From an uncultured Oribacterium sp. (lineage in GTDB: Bacteria; Bacillota; Clostridia; Lachnospirales; Lachnospiraceae): a stretch of 7,393 nt of DNA. The notes under the pieces are model-generated. The model was given only the letters and a program-made list of their open reading frames with translations. It was not told where the DNA came from and made no database searches. The stretch covers positions 1 through 7,393 of the forward strand of contig CAAGRO010000310.1 of NCBI GenBank assembly GCA_900772695.1, read 5' to 3'. Position numbers and translations under genes: made by a program. This document shows, piece by piece, positions 5,993 through 7,393 of the stretch. Each line of letters opens with the position of its first letter. Within the stretch, counting starts at the first letter, position 1.

Positions 5993-6075
5993 TGCTTCCC
6001 TACGCAGGTCTTAACCTGATCAGGTGAGAAGGGTTGGTTCTATGAAGAATCCTCTCAGCATAAGCGCCCCTAGCA
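5993..6075 (-). promoter_or_regulatory. TPP riboswitch (THI element) controlling thiT
   Basis: Read on the minus strand, the conserved blocks of the thiamine pyrophosphate aptamer appear in order: AGGGGCGC, GCTGAGAGGATTC, AACCC, CACCTGATCAGGTTAA, then GACCTGCGTAGGGAAGC. TGCT (6075-6072) and AGCA (5996-5993) close helix P1. GGATTC/GAACC forms the variable P3 hairpin, and CAGGTTAAGACCTG forms P5. It lies between a consensus promoter and the thiT start, so thiamine pyrophosphate should repress thiT. Confidence 0.96.
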
Positions 6076-6085
6076 ATCAAACACC

Positions 6086-6113
6086 ATTATAAAACAGTGA
6101 AAAATCATGTCAA
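6086..6113 (-). promoter_or_regulatory. Consensus sigma-A promoter of the thiT transcript
   Basis: On the minus strand TTGACA (6113-6108) and TATAAT (6091-6086) are both perfect, with a 16-base spacer. Transcription would start near 6080-6077, only a few bases before the riboswitch. This fits a strong constitutive promoter with control left to the RNA. Confidence 0.93.
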
Positions 6114-6163
6114 TAGCGGGTATGCACGATAAAACGGCAGATGAGGATGAAGATTTCGACAGC

Positions 6164-6275
6164 ATTGCCCCAGACAGGGGAAGCACGAAGTGGTGAAGGC
6201 GCACTGGCAGGATATTTTAACTATTGCCTCAGACAGGGGCTGAGCGGATGGGCGCTGCAGGAGGGGGACAGCGTG
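6164..6275 (+). repeat. Degenerate tandem duplication of about 59 bp upstream of the comEA-like gene
   Basis: ATTGCCCCAGACAGGGG (6164-6180) recurs with one change at 6223-6239, 59 bases later. Weaker similarity follows in both copies (GGCGC then GCAGGA). Each copy can form a small hairpin: CCCC/GGGG in the first, CTCAG/CTGAG in the second. Bases 6114-6308 otherwise show no gene and no clear promoter for the comEA-like gene. Confidence 0.55.
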
Positions 6276-6308
6276 CATGAAAAATGTGGAAAACAGAAAG
6301 GAACAGAG

Positions 6309-6974
6309 ATGAGAAACTACCCGCTGACTGCGAAAGAGCAGCATAAACGAAAAGAAAAGCTGGCAAAAATCCGCCAGACCGTGATGATCATCCTCATGCT
6401 CGTCGCCGGCCTCTACTACATGACCGTCGAGCGCAGCCAGGTGACGAGCGCCGCGGTTGTGACGAGTGTAGAAGAATCGGCTGCTACGATGCTGGAAGAT
6501 GCCAGACAAAAAGCAACTGAAAAAGAAACAAAATTCACGATCGAAGAATTCGTGAAGTCGACGTTGGCTCCCGATGAGAAAAAAGATGTAGAAACAAAAG
6601 AAGCAGAATCGAAACGAAGTGGAGAAGCGGACATGGCACCGATCACGGCAGAAGAAATTGTTGTGGATGCAAGCCGGGTCCCTCAGGCCGTGCCGAGCGT
6701 TTCTGCGAACATAACAGATGCTCCGACGATCGCTGCACAAACTGAATCTTTCACGGAGACCACTGCGCTACCGGTTGAAGACAAACGCGTGAACCTCAAC
6801 ACCGCCACCCTGGAAGAGCTCGACGCACTCCCAGGTGTCGGCCCCTCCACCGCAAAAAACATCATCGACTACCGCGAAGCCCATGGCGGCTTCGCCGCCC
6901 CGGAAGAAATCATGAATGTGAAACGGATCGGCGAGAAAACATTTCAGAAACTGAAAGAGTTTATTAAAGTGTAG
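6309..6974 (+). CDS. Membrane-anchored ComEA-like helix-hairpin-helix protein
   Basis: The C-terminal domain (about residues 158-221) is a ComEA-type tandem helix-hairpin-helix unit: VNLNTATLEELDALPGVGPS, then TAKNIIDYREAHGGF, then VKRIGEKTFQKLKEFI. In competence ComEA this domain binds incoming double-stranded DNA outside the membrane. A basic N-terminus (residues 9-22) precedes one membrane helix (about 24-40), so the HhH domain should face outward. The 115-residue middle (about 42-157) is rich in Ala, Thr, Glu, Lys and Val with no recognisable fold; I do not see the SLBB domain found in Bacillus ComEA. The ATG at 6309 is chosen because AGAAAGGA (6295-6302) lies 6 bases upstream; an in-frame ATG at 6141 has no ribosome binding site. 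The product has 221 residues, a normal ComEA length. No comEB or comEC gene follows within the window. DNA uptake is the most likely role, but small HhH proteins can serve other purposes. Confidence 0.82.
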   Translation: MRNYPLTAKEQHKRKEKLAKIRQTVMIILMLVAGLYYMTVERSQVTSAAVVTSVEESAATMLEDARQKATEKETKFTIEEFVKSTLAPDEKKDVETKEAESKRSGEADMAPITAEEIVVDASRVPQAVPSVSANITDAPTIAAQTESFTETTALPVEDKRVNLNTATLEELDALPGVGPSTAKNIIDYREAHGGFAAPEEIMNVKRIGEKTFQKLKEFIKV

Positions 6975-7024
6975 CATTTTCAAACTTGTTGTAACAGTTC
7001 AGCCACCCATTGGCTCACTTAGTG

Positions 7025-7117
7025 AGTTTGAGGCTGCTCCTCATTCGCCCACCCCCATGAAATCCACGGCTTCTGATATGAATTGGACCCGCCAAGCTCA
7101 TGAGGAGCCCTCAAACT
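7025..7117. repeat. Inverted repeat with 18-bp arms downstream of the comEA-like gene
   Basis: AGTTTGAGG (7025-7033) pairs with 7109-7117, and after a CT bulge GCTCCTCAT (7036-7044) pairs with 7100-7108, enclosing 55 bases. Just before it are two smaller palindromes, AGCCA/TGGCT (7001-7015 region) and CTCACTTAGTGAG (7015-7027). No T run follows, so it is not a standard intrinsic terminator. It could be a large 3' hairpin or a remnant of a small non-coding mobile repeat. Confidence 0.6.
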
Positions 7118-7128
7118 TCTGCCTGTCC

Positions 7129-7293
7129 GAAAACAGCATCATGATAATTCTCGCAGACGAAGCATTTCAGGCAAACAGCATTGCCGGTGTTGGCAGATCG
7201 GGGACTTTCAAGCAAACAGCATTGCTGGTGTTGACAATCCTGGAACATTCAGAAAATCAGCATTGCTTTCTTCTGCCCTTGTCCACGTGAAAA
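7129..7293. repeat. Four degenerate tandem units of about 41 bp
   Basis: Units begin at 7129 (42 bp), 7171 (41), 7212 (41) and 7253 (about 41). The two central copies share GCAAACAGCATTGC, one variable base, GGTGTTG, one variable base, and CA. AGCATTGCT recurs at 7259 exactly 41 bases after 7218, and the first unit keeps AAAACAGCATC. Each unit ends in a TTCAG-like or TTCAA-like stretch. The core CAGCATTGCTG (7217-7227) is a near-perfect dyad. The period is close to four DNA helical turns. Bases 6975-7374 otherwise hold no gene with a ribosome binding site. Confidence 0.65.
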
Positions 7294-7374
7294 CCAGTGA
7301 ATTTTACACAGAACTGCTGATTTCATGAGCTGTCATGCCCGGCAATCCAGGATGGAGGTAACAACCGTAGGACA

Positions 7375-7393
7375 ATGAAGCTACCGAAATATA
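7375..7393 (+). CDS. Possible start of a further gene, cut by the window end
   Basis: ATG at 7375 opens a frame reading MKLPKY to the window end. AGGA at 7369-7372 is too close and GGAGG at 7354-7358 is about 16 bases away, so the ribosome binding site is not ideal. MK-PKYKK-like beginnings occur in some clostridial TrmH-type RNA methyltransferases, but six residues cannot support a name. Confidence 0.25.

Noticed and set aside
6105..6740. Minus-strand frame of 211 codons overlapping the thiT promoter and the comEA-like gene
   Set aside because: It is low-complexity (Phe, Ser, Cys, His, Arg), antisense to a supported gene, and ends in the thiT promoter region.
7057..7290. 77-codon plus-strand frame
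   Set aside because: No ribosome binding site. It runs across the inverted repeat and the 41-bp units, whose period is not a multiple of three, and the product resembles nothing.
7129..7293. CRISPR array
   Set aside because: Units are tandem and degenerate, with only about 16 bases between the better-conserved cores and similarity continuing into them. There are no unique spacers of normal length and no cas genes.

Overview
The window looks like a chromosomal segment of a Bacillota bacterium, most likely class Clostridia and plausibly Lachnospiraceae. The reasons are strong AGGAGG-type ribosome binding sites, consensus sigma-A promoters, intrinsic terminators, a ThiT-type ECF thiamine transporter behind a TPP riboswitch, a small stand-alone FeoA of the clostridial type, and base composition near 50% G+C. 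The family-level placement is an inference from protein style, not a search result. There is no phage, transposase or plasmid gene; this is mostly ordinary chromosome with unusually structured intergenic DNA.

Layout. Positions 2-328 are the 3' end of thiM (hydroxyethylthiazole kinase). Positions 329-695 hold no protein gene but contain a strongly folded candidate RNA ending in an intrinsic terminator, followed by a likely promoter with direct repeats. Positions 696-2441 are a cstA-family transporter gene. Positions 2442-2812 contain a nested imperfect palindrome of about 225 bases, a 15-bp-arm inverted repeat overlapping the -35 box of a good extended -10 promoter, and a second small palindrome near the predicted transcription start. 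That promoter drives feoA (2813-3028), with a membrane GGDEF/degenerate-GGDEF/EAL protein (3066-5012) 37 bases downstream, probably in the same transcript. Positions 5013-5377 are a convergent intergenic region with a long hairpin and the thiT terminator. On the minus strand, a consensus promoter (6113-6086), a TPP riboswitch (6075-5993), a probable Shine-Dalgarno sequestering platform and thiT (5911-5378) form a complete thiamine-uptake unit. On the plus strand, 6309-6974 encodes a membrane-anchored ComEA-like helix-hairpin-helix protein, preceded by a degenerate tandem duplication of about 59 bp. Positions 6975-7374 hold no convincing gene but contain an inverted repeat and four degenerate 41-bp tandem units. 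A possible next gene starts at 7375.

How the parts relate. ThiM salvages the thiazole moiety and ThiT imports thiamine, so both edges of the 5-kb middle block concern vitamin B1, with the riboswitch shutting ThiT off when TPP is abundant. CstA-type proteins import pyruvate or peptides during starvation. The feoA/GGDEF-EAL pair may link iron status to cyclic-di-GMP turnover. The ComEA-like protein could take part in DNA uptake. The best leads for something undescribed are the folded RNA upstream of cstA, the long palindrome after cstA, the operator-like promoter of the feoA/c-di-GMP unit, and the 41-bp repeat array.
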